A DNA stretch of 49,026 nt, taken from contig MSJI02000001.1 in the NCBI GenBank assembly GCA_001931905.2, positions 1 through 49,026 on the forward strand, written 5' to 3'. The position numbers were made by a program, and so were the translations under genes. The DNA is from Cladosporium sp. IMV 00045 (taxonomy: Eukaryota > Ascomycota > Dothideomycetes > Cladosporiales > Cladosporiaceae). Under the pieces are notes generated by a model that was not told where the DNA came from, ran no database searches, and saw nothing but the letters and a program-made list of their open reading frames with translations. Shown here one piece after another: positions 31,702 to 40,926 of the stretch. How positions within the stretch are numbered: position 1 is the first letter of the stretch; every line of letters starts with the position of its first letter.

Positions 31702-32234
31702 GTTCCCAAGTGATGCCAAGAGTTATGCTGCCCGCACGGCGAGCCCGCCGCACATGCCTACCTTTGGCTACGGCATTAATCATCCTCCCAGCGAGAAGTA
31801 CGTTTGTTGAGCTGGCGACTGATCCAAGCGAAACGAGACGCCCGCATAGGCGACGTCCCCCTTTTGCCAAATACAAATTCAATATCAACACATACTTGGT
31901 CTCGAAACATCTATGAGCGCATCGGGCTCGCAGATGTCACCGACGCGCAGCGGTCCTCATGCAATGCTTGTACAGGCCCTCGCCCAGGAAGGCTTCGACA
32001 CGCGAGTGCTCGGGACGGGAGTTTGAGCTTGCACTTCAAGGTGTGAAATGTACGCCGAAGCAGTGTCCTTTCTAGAAAAAGACTCCCATTTCCATTGAAT
32101 CAAGGAGAACCAATTGCACATCCACATTCCATCGTAGCATTAGCCCGCCTTTCCTAACGCCATCGCTTCATGCAGATCATGGCCAGAAACTCCATATTCT
32201 CTTTCAAACCCACTCCACTGCCTGTATCTTACTC
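31702..32234. other. Convergent 3' intergenic region
   Basis: Both neighbours end here. A coding-like frame continues to about 31815, and a 37-codon ORF lies at 31914-32027. Neither is supported enough to call. Confidence 0.4.
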
Positions 32235-32906
32235 TCAGTCTCCAGTGTCAATCTCCAGATCCAGCTGCACACCCGAACTGACGCCGTAGTCCGCAAGTGT
32301 GAGGATATCCTTGAACGGCCTCTCGCCCTGCCTCTTCAGCATGATCTCATGCGGCTGACGGCCAACATGCGCGGCAACAATCGCTTTGAAAGCCTTGACG
32401 CTGTCGGAAGCGAGGCAAGGGATTGCGGCCTTGGTGCCCAAACGGTCGTTGACGTTGACAATGATCATGGGTTCGGAGGGAGCGGTGGGTTTGGGCGCTT
32501 TCTTGGGTTTGTCTTTCTTCTCTGGCTTTTCTGACGTCGATACTGGACGATCTCTTTTGCTCGAAGACACGCGGTCTAGAGGGTCATCGTTTTTGCGGGC
32601 ATCGTCGCGTGAAGGACGGTAGCTGTCGTCGCCGTTGTCTCTGTCCCTGCGCCTCGGCGAGCGGTCGCGAGCGCGGTCGTCATCTTTTTCTCTGTCTCTT
32701 TGACTGTAGTTGTCGCGACGAGGTGATCGGTCTCTGTATCCCCTTCTCAAACTCCTGTCATCGCTGCTTGCTTTGTCTGCCTGGATGTCTGCGACTGGGC
32801 GCTTCTCTTTCCACTTGAAGCCGCCTGACTTTGGCTTTTTGGGTCGCGAATCATCTCGTCGTGGTGAGCGCGAGCGCGAGCGCTGCCGCTTTTCGGTATC
32901 TGACAT
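32235..32906 (-). CDS. HUB1: Hub1/UBL5-like ubiquitin-like protein with RS/RD-rich extension
   Basis: Splicing-associated ubiquitin-like modifier; Hub1 binds spliceosomal partners such as Snu66 without classical conjugation. Single exon, 223 aa. Residues 1-145 are Arg/Ser/Asp-rich (RQRSRSRSPRRDD; RDRSPRRD; repeated later) with Lys/Pro-rich linkers, like SR-protein tails. Residues 147-223 form the UBL fold: MIIVNVNDRLG, IPCLASDSVKAFK, HEIMLKRQGERPFKD, LTLADYGVSSGVQLDLE. This matches the Hub1 order NDRLG...FKD...L.DY...G..L. The end is DTGD, with neither the double Tyr of yeast Hub1 nor a diglycine, so processing for conjugation is unlikely. I chose the ATG at 32906 because the upstream extension lacks family character. 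Confidence 0.88.
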   Translation of the reverse strand: MSDTEKRQRSRSRSPRRDDSRPKKPKSGGFKWKEKRPVADIQADKASSDDRSLRRGYRDRSPRRDNYSQRDREKDDDRARDRSPRRRDRDNGDDSYRPSRDDARKNDDPLDRVSSSKRDRPVSTSEKPEKKDKPKKAPKPTAPSEPMIIVNVNDRLGTKAAIPCLASDSVKAFKAIVAAHVGRQPHEIMLKRQGERPFKDILTLADYGVSSGVQLDLEIDTGD

Positions 32907-33406
32907 TGTGCTTATTGTTGTGTTGATGTGGAACGCAAGAAGTTTGCCCGCGCTGCTGCACACATGAAGTGTGGCTGGCTGGTGAAAGTGACGTCGTCGT
33001 TCGGGCTTCCTCACGTCTTCTCGCCTCCCTTCATACTGTACTGACAACGAACACTCACAGCTTTTCTGAGAAGAGTCAACTCGACGAGGTAGCAACAAGG
33101 ATTCCGAGTGATTTATTCATTAACATTGACGACTAATCAGAGATGCGACATCAAACACGTAGATAAACACGATCTCTTGGCGAAGATCTGCCCGAGTACC
33201 GAACACCCGCCTCGCGTGCTTTGAGTGGAGATGCATCATGGAGATGATGTGTTATTCCCACGGCATATCCGGGGTATATATCGACCTCGGAGTCGATTTA
33301 CCCTTGTTGCGATATCGCATTGCCAATTGATATATCAAGTATCAGACAGCCTTATCACCGATCGTTCACTACTCACTCTTCGCCCTCGTGAAAGCAAACA
33401 CCAATC
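32907..33406. other. Divergent promoter region, Hub1-like and acyl-CoA dehydrogenase
   Basis: 500 nt between two divergent starts, so it serves both promoters. A TATATA element lies near 33275-33280, about 130 nt before the dehydrogenase ATG. Confidence 0.55.
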
Positions 33407-34945
33407 ATGTCTAGAAGACTCGCCTCTTCACTAACAACAGCCTCAAGGCTGGCGAGGATGTCAACAACTCAAAGACCATGTGTTCAAGCATTGACATCCA
33501 GATTTGCACAAGGCACCTCCCGCCCATTCTCAGTAACAGCCGGCCGTCGCCTCATGGAAACCTCTGGCTTCAGCGAAGAACAAATGACAGTCCGCGACGC
33601 CATTCTCAAGATCTGTTCCAATTTCGACGACGACTATTGGATGGAGCACGACCAAACCGAAACTTACCCACACGAACTCCACGCTGCCTTGGCCAAAGAC
33701 GGCTGGTTAGGTATTGCGCTCCCCGAAGAACTCGGTGGTGCCGGTCTTGGAATCTCAGAAGCGACCATGATGATGCAGAGTATTGCTGAGAGTGGCGCTG
33801 GACTCGCAGGCGCTCAAAGTATACATGCCAATGTGTACGCTACGCAACCCGTTTCTAAGTTCGCAACACCTGATCAGCGAGAACGTTTCTTGAAGAAGAT
33901 CATCTCTGGCGAATGGAGGACTTGCTTCGGCGTCACAGAGCCTAATACTGGTCTTGAGACATTGAAGCTTAAGACCATTGCGACGAAAGACGGTGATGGG
34001 TACTCGGTCAGCGGACAAAAAATCTGGATCTCAAGCGCGCAGGTGGCAACGAAGATGGTATTACTGGCCAGAACGACGCCTCTGGAGGAAGTGACGAAAC
34101 CGTCCGAAGGATTGTCAATGTTCTACATCGACTTCGATCGAAACCAACCCGGTCTGGAAGCGAAGAAGATCAGAAAAATGGGCGGTCGCGCAGTCGATGC
34201 TAACCAGGTCTTCTTCGACAACTACAAGATCCCTCAAGATTCTTTGATTGGAAAAGAAGGACAGGGCTTCAAAATCGTACGTGACTCTTCCAGACTTTGA
34301 TGACTTTCATCGGCTAACGGTCGAAGATCCTCCACGGCATGAACGCAGAACGCTGCCTCCTAGCCGGCGAAGCTCTCGGACTCGGCTACGCAGCCTTAAA
34401 GAAGTTCGCCAATCTTTCTAAGCATCCCAATGCACCTCCAAACGGACCCTCTAACAACCTGCCAGATCGACCGACTACGCCCGCGAACGCATCGTCTTCT
34501 CCCGGCCCATAGGCCAAAACCAAGCAATCCAGCATCCTCTAGCCGACGCCTACATGCACCTCGAAGCAGCCAAACTGGCGACGTACCACGCTGCCTCTCT
34601 CTACGACCGCTCCTCGCCCGACAACCCCAAACACGATCCTAGCATCACTTCCCACGCCATCGGCGTGGCCTGCAACAGCGCCAAATACTTGGCAGCCGAA
34701 GCGGCGTTCACCGCCTGCGAGCGTAGCGTCATGAGTATGGGTGGCATGGGATATGCGGCCGAGTATCATGTCGAGAGGTATTTGCGCGAGTGCTTCGTGC
34801 CGAGGATTGCGCCTGTCAGTAGGGTGAGTCCACCTTCGATCTTTTTCGTATGTTTTTTAAAGATGGTTTAGGCTGACGGCTTTTACAGGAGATGATTATG
34901 AACTTTGTTGGCGAGAAGGTGTTGAAGCTGCCTCGTAGCTATTGA
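33407..34945 (+). CDS. Acyl-CoA dehydrogenase, probably mitochondrial, four exons
   Basis: FAD enzyme oxidising an acyl-CoA to the 2-enoyl-CoA; chain type unknown. Model: join(33407..34276, 34327..34403, 34466..34823, 34889..34945), 1362 nt, 453 aa. The N-terminus (MSRRLASSLTTASRLARM... RPFSVTAGRRL) has the Arg/Ser make-up of a mitochondrial presequence. Domains: N-terminal helices (LHAALAKDGWLGIALPEELGGAGLG), the middle strand domain (CFGVTEPNTG, QKIWISSAQVATKMVLLART) and the C-terminal helices (ALGLGYAALKKSTDYARERIVFSRPIGQNQ; GGMGYAAEYHVERYLRE). Usual family members have TEP.AGSD; here it is TEPNTGLET, a known subgroup feature as I recall. One intron (34404..34465) has a weak gttcgc donor but restores the conserved helix exactly. 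Start by ATG and presequence. Confidence 0.92.
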
Positions 34946-35598
34946 AATATGGCTGTGTTGTAGATAAAGCAGGTTATAGGGTAGTGATTGAGACAAGCGT
35001 TGGCCGCATCTAATAATCTTCAGTTCATCTCGAGTTGATGCTCCACCACTAATTTCGGGTTCTACGTGCGACGTAATGTACGACTTCGTCATCAAATTGG
35101 CCTTGGACAATTGCATGAAGCCTCGAGCATTATACCCATGAAGATAAATCTAGCACAATCTCACTCGTAAACTCCATTCCCGGCGCCGCTGATTATCAGG
35201 ACCAAACACAGAGGCAACGCAGAATAATCGTCTAACAGATGGAGATACCGTAGTAACATGTAATTGCGCCGTGTATCTCAGCGGCACAACGGCACCACTG
35301 CTCATTCGATGCTGACTGCGGATCCTGACGGAGTTAACGCCAAACTCAGATGATCCATCCAAGCCTCAGCCGCAGATTGACTGGTATGCGTAAACGAGCT
35401 GGCAAATTGTAAGACGAGTTTGGTCCTCTGCTGACAATGAGGGGCTAAATGTCCTGTGGCTATATAAACAACAGAGCTCACCTTTCCAAAATATGGACGA
35501 TTTGATACACTCGTACTATCAACGTCATTAAACCGCAAAATATCAAACACCCAAAATACACCACTCCAGCCAAAACCACACCACCAACTTCACAAACC
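34946..35598. other. Intergenic: FAD oxidase promoter
   Basis: No gene is supported. A good TATA box lies at 35461-35468, followed by a C/A-rich leader. Confidence 0.55.
35461..35468 (+). promoter_or_regulatory. TATA box of FAD oxidase gene
   Basis: TATATAAA, 131-138 nt before the ATG at 35599. It is the clearest TATA element in the window. Confidence 0.55.
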
Positions 35599-37098
35599 AT
35601 GACCACCTCCCTCTCAACCCTCCAATCCCTCCTTCCCCCCTCCGAAATCCATCACCCCTCCACCCCCTCCTATCGTGCCCAAAGCCTCCCCTGGTCCGCA
35701 CATGCTCAAGCCCACCCAAAACTCGTCATAACACCCACTTCCCTTCCCGTCCTCAGCACCGTAGTGCGCCACCTATACAGCTCACCCACACTCGACTTCG
35801 CCGTCCGCAACACCGGTACGGGCGGCGCGTCGGCGCGAGATGTGATTCTCAGCATGCACGGGTTTAAAGACTTCGAGTTCGACGCTGCGAGTGAGACGGC
35901 GGTTCTAGGCGCGGGACTGGATTGGAGTGAGGCGGAGGAATTGATGGCTCAGCACGCGCCGGGGTGGGCGCTGGTGGGAGCGAGGTGTGGGTGGGTTGGT
36001 GTGGCGGGCGGGGCGCTTGTGGGCGGATATTCGTGGCTCTCGCATGAGTTTGGGTTGATCAGCGATCCGCAGAATCTGCTGGATGTGCAAGTCGTGCTGG
36101 GGGACGGGAGGGTGGTGTGGGCCGGGGAGGAGGATCCAGAGTTGCTTTGGGGGATGAGGGGTGGGGGAGGGAATTTCGGCGTGGTGGTTGCGTTGAAGAT
36201 GAGGGCGAGGAGGTATGTGAGTGAGATTTTCGCGGGATTGGTGTTTTTGCCGTATGAGCGGTTGGGAGAGGTGGGGAGGTGGACGGCGGAGATGGTGAGG
36301 AGGACAGGGGATTCGAGGTTGGCATTTGCTGTCACAAACCAGGGACCGGGGATGGGGGTGCCGCCTCAGGGGAGGAGGCCGGGCATTGCGGTCATGATGT
36401 TTGATGCGCATGGGGAGGAGCATGCGAGGTCGAAGGAGCTTGGGTTTGGAGAGCTCTTCGAGATGAAAGGGTTGAAGGAGGTGGCTTGTGGAATGTGTCC
36501 TGTGAGTGGTATGACGAAGATGGCAGACAGTTATCGCTGCTATCAGGGGGTTAATAACTTGTGGGGAAGTGCGCCGCTCGTGGATGATGTGGACGAGGGA
36601 CTGATCGAGAGGGCTTGGGATTGGTATGAGAAGAGTCTTGAGATGGCTGAGGGGTTGGATCAGGGATCGACTGTGTTGTTCGAGTTCATGCAAGAGGTAT
36701 GTGGTCCTCTTGATTTTTGCAAGAAAGACATTGTTGAACTAAAATTCTCACAGGGCTTCTTCGATTCTTCTGGCTCACACAATGCATCAGCCTGGCCACA
36801 CTCCGGAAGGAGCCACATTATGCAGGTAGTCCTCGGATGCGACGCGCAAAAAGCACCAGCGGGCCTGGAAGACGTAGTTCAAAAGCGTCTTTCGCAGGTG
36901 GAGGCCGAGATTTTAGGGTCCGATAAGGCTACTGGACGATATCATGCAGGATTCCTTCACGAATGGAACGACTTTGGCCTGGTGTTTGGTGACAATCTCG
37001 GTAAGCTCAAGGCTTTGAAGCAGAAGTACGATCCGCAGAATCGATTCAACAAAAGTGTTGATCTGGTTGGTGAAGAGAAGCGAGCGAAGATGTCATGA
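35599..37098 (+). CDS. FAD-linked oxidoreductase (PCMH/BBE type) with an in-frame intron
   Basis: Flavoprotein of the vanillyl-alcohol-oxidase fold, common in fungal secondary metabolism and sugar or alcohol oxidation; substrate unknown. Best model: join(35599..36696, 36754..37098), 1443 nt, 480 aa. FAD domain: FAVRNTGTGGASARDVILSM, GGALVGGYSWLSHEFGLISD and LWGMRGGGGNFGVV. C-terminal BBE motif: YDPQNRFNKS. The segment 36697..36753 is 57 nt, has strong borders (gtatgt...tctcacag), no stop and keeps the frame, so the unspliced gene would read as 499 aa with an extra VCGPLDFCKK-type insert. No signal peptide is seen, so it is probably cytosolic. The His that usually holds FAD covalently is absent from the first motif. 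It is convergent with the NAD(P)-binding gene, 69 nt away. Confidence 0.88.
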   Translation: MTTSLSTLQSLLPPSEIHHPSTPSYRAQSLPWSAHAQAHPKLVITPTSLPVLSTVVRHLYSSPTLDFAVRNTGTGGASARDVILSMHGFKDFEFDAASETAVLGAGLDWSEAEELMAQHAPGWALVGARCGWVGVAGGALVGGYSWLSHEFGLISDPQNLLDVQVVLGDGRVVWAGEEDPELLWGMRGGGGNFGVVVALKMRARRYVSEIFAGLVFLPYERLGEVGRWTAEMVRRTGDSRLAFAVTNQGPGMGVPPQGRRPGIAVMMFDAHGEEHARSKELGFGELFEMKGLKEVACGMCPVSGMTKMADSYRCYQGVNNLWGSAPLVDDVDEGLIERAWDWYEKSLEMAEGLDQGSTVLFEFMQEVCGPLDFCKKDIVELKFSQGFFDSSGSHNASAWPHSGRSHIMQVVLGCDAQKAPAGLEDVVQKRLSQVEAEILGSDKATGRYHAGFLHEWNDFGLVFGDNLGKLKALKQKYDPQNRFNKSVDLVGEEKRAKMS

Positions 37099-37167
37099 AG
37101 TGTCTCATTCTCTGTTGCTTAACGTGAGCGCACATAGCTTTCCAACAATGAAGTGTCTCTCGACAGA

Positions 37168-37962
37168 TCAACCCCATATTCTTCCTTTCAAAGCCTGCAG
37201 TTGATACCACATCAGGATCGCCCATTCCTGCCGCACTTCACCAGTCGCCGTGACACCAACGCCTTTACCGATGAACTGTCCTTTCCGTTCAGCAATCTCG
37301 ACGAAAGCTCCACCAAGGTCAGCATAATTTACTCCAACACTGCGTTGGCCCTTATCCCCAGCAAGGAACAGACGATGGCCAGTCCTCTTCGCTCCCTCGG
37401 CATCAAAAAGTGCAGGTGGGTCGACGAAGATGTAATCCATCAACTCTGGATTGGCCAGGAAAGCCGTTTCGTAGATCTTGGACGCCTTCTCGTGATCCGA
37501 ATAGCAGTGATAGAGTACAAACCAGAGCCAACGGAACACAAGGGCAGGCATATGTTCATCGATTTCAGGGTTGAGAGGCGAAGCACGAAGGATCAAGACC
37601 GTTGGTTTTGTGTAATTGGCGCGCTGAGATGCTTGCAGTTCTCTCGAAGCCCGGACAACGGCGACGGCAGAGTCCTGAGCAATGCTGCAGCCGGGCTTGG
37701 AGTCGTTGGCTGCGATGCACATGTGGATGACGTCTGCGCCGCGGAAGCATTCTTGAAGTGTCTTGCTGTCGGTCATTGGCGCTTCGAAGATGTTGATACT
37801 GATCGAGGTCGTAGACTCAAGGTCTGGAAAAGCTTTCAGCAGTTTTGGTTTGGAGCGGACGTAGATGTTGAGGATCAAGTGCATTGGCGGCGAGTCCAAG
37901 AGACAGCGCAGGATGGCAGATCCAGTTGCCCCGGTGGCCCCAAGTAAAGCGTGTGTAGGCAT
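37168..37962 (-). CDS. NAD(P)-binding atypical SDR / NmrA-like protein
   Basis: Single exon, 264 aa. It begins with MPTHALLGATGATGSAIL, the glycine-rich NAD(P) loop (GATGATG) of atypical short-chain reductases. Further on it has DVIHMCIAAND at the strand-4 position and PTVLILRASPLNPE. The late part (YIFVDPPALFDAEG; VNYADLGGAFVEIAE) is typical of the PF13460 group. No Tyr-x-x-x-Lys catalytic pair is evident, so it may bind a cofactor without classical catalysis. Small proteins of this kind appear in polyketide clusters and as regulators. It ends 69 nt from the FAD oxidase stop. A TATATAAG box is about 194 nt upstream of the ATG. Confidence 0.85.
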   Translation of the reverse strand: MPTHALLGATGATGSAILRCLLDSPPMHLILNIYVRSKPKLLKAFPDLESTTSISINIFEAPMTDSKTLQECFRGADVIHMCIAANDSKPGCSIAQDSAVAVVRASRELQASQRANYTKPTVLILRASPLNPEIDEHMPALVFRWLWFVLYHCYSDHEKASKIYETAFLANPELMDYIFVDPPALFDAEGAKRTGHRLFLAGDKGQRSVGVNYADLGGAFVEIAERKGQFIGKGVGVTATGEVRQEWAILMWYQLQALKGRIWG

Positions 37963-38886
37963 TGTTTCGGGTGCTCAATGCGTTCAACCTAGATGGTGGG
38001 GATACAGTGTAGTTTATTGATCGTTAAGGCCAGAAAGGCGATGAGGGAGCTGGTTGAATGGCTGATGAATGTGAAGATGCAAGCAATTTGTGAAATTTTA
38101 TGTGTGCAGAAGATCGCACGTGGGATTGATGTAGTCCTGTTCTTTTTCTGATGATCTTATATACATACTTTCCTCACAGCATCATCACATGCTTGGTAAC
38201 ATCGGGGGTTTTGGTACGAAGCAAATCCCCAGGCAAGGCCAATGGTGAAAGTCAAAATCGGAAGCGCTCTGAGCCGTGAGCCGAAATGTCGACACTGTCT
38301 GGAAGAGGATCAAACATGTACACTGCAAGGGTTGAAGATACACACATGATGCTATGTGGTCCGTCCTTCATGCAAGCATCTGCAGTCATGTTTACATCCT
38401 ACCACTCGTCTCCCACTGGGGGATGGCTACGGACCGCAGATGACCGATACAATCATGCCAACCGGCAGTCTGTAATTCCGCATCCCGGAGGGAATGCTCT
38501 ACTCGACAGGTTTATCTTCAAAAGACTCGCATCATCGCTTGTACATGTGATGCTGATAACACATCAATGTCAAGGTCATCGACAAGTGAGTGGCGGAAGA
38601 CAGAATGTACGAGTAGGAGGAGGAAGTCTCCGGACGGGACCTTTCGCCCTTGCCCTAACGAGATTGAGCCTGGTGGTCCGAGCGCTCTCCGGCTTCCTCA
38701 TCTCCAAAAAAACCATGGGAGGCAAAATACCATCTGCAACCCTTTCCTTCGCCATCACGCGATACCCCTTTACACTCCTCGGGTCATTCATCATCAAATT
38801 ATTCTTGTCATTCGCTTATTACACATTCAAGCGCGACAAGTACTGAATACGTCCCGTTCACATCAACCAGCCACATCTCCCCCAAG
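37963..38886. other. Divergent intergenic region, SDR and Mss116-like gene
   Basis: Holds two promoters. A plus-strand frame of 186 codons from 38286 runs up to the helicase leader, but it has no recognisable motif and I do not call it a gene. Confidence 0.5.
38156..38163 (-). promoter_or_regulatory. TATA-like box of the SDR gene
   Basis: TATATAAG on the minus strand, 194-201 nt before the ATG at 37962. Confidence 0.4.
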
Positions 38887-40926
38887 ATGCGCAGAGCCTT
38901 CCAGAGATGCTCGGCATCGCTCCCTCGAGCCCTGTCAACCCCGTCCAGCAGTCTCTTCGCCAACCGCACTCTGAGATTCTCTCGCATCGCCAGACAATCC
39001 CAGCCCACCGTCGCGCGTTACCTGCACCAGTCTGCTCCCTTTCAAGATGCGGAGGCCATCGCCGCTGACCCCATCTCCAAGGAGGAGACGCCTGTCACCA
39101 AGTTCCAGGAGCTCCAGGACAGGGATATCATTCACCAAAACATCGTCAAGAACCTGACTGCCATGGGATTGGAGACGATGACCGAGGTTCAGAGCAAGAC
39201 CATCAACTCGGCGATCAAGGGCACGGATATCATCGCGCAGGCAAAGACGGGTACCGGTAAGACTATGGCTTTCCTCCTTCCCGTTCTGCAGAACATCATA
39301 AACGTCGATCCCGATCTCGCGAAGACTGTGCGCGGCAGGAGAGGACCGAGGAGTACTGCCGACGACATCAGAGCTCTCATCGTTTCGCCCACGAGAGAAT
39401 TGGCGGAGCAGATTGCAGTGGAAGCCAGGAAGCTAGTCGCCGGCACTGGAGTTATCGTTCAGACTGCTGTCGGAGGTACCCAAAAGAGGGAGGGTCTGAG
39501 GAACATTCAAAGAGACGGATGTCACATTCTGGTTGGAACTCCCGGCCGCTTAAAGGATATTTTCTCCGACCCTTACAGCAAGGTTGAGGCGCCCGATCTC
39601 AGCGCTCTCGTCTTTGATGAAGCCGATCGTCTGCTCGACCAAGGTTTCTGGCCGGAAATTCAGGAAATCATGCGCCTTCTTCCCGCGCCGGCGGAGAAGG
39701 ACCGTCAGACCCTCATGTTTTCCGCCACTGTTCCCAGGGAGGTCATCTCCATTGTGCGTGGCACCTTGAAGCCTGGCTTCCAGTTCGTCAAGTGTGTCCG
39801 TGATGATGAGGAGCCCACCCACAACCGTGTTCCGCAGTTCCTTGTCACCACCAACGGCTTCGAGAACAACTACCCAGCTCTCACCGAGCTCTGCTCGCGT
39901 GCAATTCAAAAGCACAAGGACGATCCCCAGAACAACCGTCCCTTCAAGGCGATTGTGTATTTCGGAAGTACCGCCGAGGTCACGCTGGCCGCATCTGCGC
40001 TGAAGCAGCTGAAGACTCCCGGTTCCGAGAGAGACGCCTTTGGTCGCGCCGATCACGCCTTTGGACGTCAGATGCGCATCCTCGAGATTCACAGCAAGCT
40101 CACCCAAAGCGGCCGCACCAGAGCTGCCGACAATTTCCGCAATTGCGAGTCTGGCATCTTGCTTTCTTCGGACGTCACTGCTCGTGGTATGGACTTCCCC
40201 AACGTCACCCACGTCATCCAGGTCGGCCTTCCTTCGTCGGTTGAGCAGTACATCCACCGCATCGGTCGCACGGCTCGTGCGGGTAAGGAGGGCGAGGGTT
40301 GGCTCATCCTGAACAAGATCGAGGACCAGGAAGCCCGTTACCGCTTCGGTGGCAAGATCCCCCTCAAGCGTGACACGAGCCTGGAGACACCGGCGCTGGA
40401 CCTGACCAAGGAGGCGCAGGTGTCGCCGACGGCTGGCAACGTGCTCGCCATGGTGCAGACGGCCATGCGCAACGTCGACCCCGTCGAGAAGATCAAGGCC
40501 TACAAGGCCCTGCTCGGTGTATACCAATGGGTCGGACGCAAGAGCGAGCTCATCGATTCGCTCAACAACCTTTCGCGCGTCGGCTGGAGCATGAAGACCC
40601 CACCTGCCATTGCTCCTGCGCTCGCCCAGAGATTGGGTCTTATGCGACTCCCCAACGTCAACATCGGTCACAACCCCGAGGAGGACGAGGCCGATGCCAG
40701 GCAGAGCCGTTTCGGAGGTGGTGGACGTGGAGGTTTCGGCGGACGCGATGGCGGACGCGGCTTTGGCGGTGACCGTGGAGGTTTCGGTGGACGTGATGGC
40801 GGACGCAGCTTTGGCGGTGACCGTGGTGGCCGCGGAGGCTTTGGCGGCCGTGATGGCGGCCGTGGAGGCTTTGGCGGTCGTGGAGTCGGCCGTGGAAGCA
40901 GGGGTGATGTCGACCCTTTCGCGTAA
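38887..40926 (+). CDS. MSS116: Mitochondrial DEAD-box RNA helicase, Mss116 type
   Basis: ATP-dependent RNA chaperone; in yeast Mss116 aids mitochondrial intron splicing and translation. Single exon, 679 aa. The basic, Ser-rich N-terminus (MRRAFQRCSASLPRALS... RFSRIARQSQ) fits a mitochondrial presequence. Helicase motifs in order: Q motif MGLETMTEVQSKTI; motif I AQAKTGTGKT; PTRELAEQ; TPGRLKD; DEAD box VFDEADRLLD; FSATVP; SSDVTARGMDFP; motif VI HRIGRTARAG. The post-helicase domain (about 500-610) is followed by a Gly/Arg/Phe tail of RGGFGGRDGG-type repeats from about 40717 to 40912, which should bind RNA. The large antisense frame (39550-41037) is a codon-bias shadow. Starts with ATG at 38887. 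Confidence 0.94.
   Translation: MRRAFQRCSASLPRALSTPSSSLFANRTLRFSRIARQSQPTVARYLHQSAPFQDAEAIAADPISKEETPVTKFQELQDRDIIHQNIVKNLTAMGLETMTEVQSKTINSAIKGTDIIAQAKTGTGKTMAFLLPVLQNIINVDPDLAKTVRGRRGPRSTADDIRALIVSPTRELAEQIAVEARKLVAGTGVIVQTAVGGTQKREGLRNIQRDGCHILVGTPGRLKDIFSDPYSKVEAPDLSALVFDEADRLLDQGFWPEIQEIMRLLPAPAEKDRQTLMFSATVPREVISIVRGTLKPGFQFVKCVRDDEEPTHNRVPQFLVTTNGFENNYPALTELCSRAIQKHKDDPQNNRPFKAIVYFGSTAEVTLAASALKQLKTPGSERDAFGRADHAFGRQMRILEIHSKLTQSGRTRAADNFRNCESGILLSSDVTARGMDFPNVTHVIQVGLPSSVEQYIHRIGRTARAGKEGEGWLILNKIEDQEARYRFGGKIPLKRDTSLETPALDLTKEAQVSPTAGNVLAMVQTAMRNVDPVEKIKAYKALLGVYQWVGRKSELIDSLNNLSRVGWSMKTPPAIAPALAQRLGLMRLPNVNIGHNPEEDEADARQSRFGGGGRGGFGGRDGGRGFGGDRGGFGGRDGGRSFGGDRGGRGGFGGRDGGRGGFGGRGVGRGSRGDVDPFA
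40717..40912 (+). repeat. RGG/FGG tandem repeat in helicase C-terminus
   Basis: Short, mutually similar units encoding GGFGGRDGGRG- and SFGGDRG-like blocks, about six copies. The DNA repeat is imperfect, so copy number may vary between strains. Confidence 0.8.

Noticed and set aside
31914..32027. 37-codon ORF with MSASGSQMSP start
   Set aside because: Too short, no signal or motif. It may be a remnant but cannot be supported.
35905..36693. 262-codon frame antisense to the FAD oxidase
   Set aside because: Pro/His/Arg-rich composition typical of a shadow frame; no ATG-based start or motif.
38286..38846. 186-codon plus-strand frame before the helicase
   Set aside because: Starts with ATG but has no domain, and its end covers the likely helicase leader. 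Weak evidence either way.
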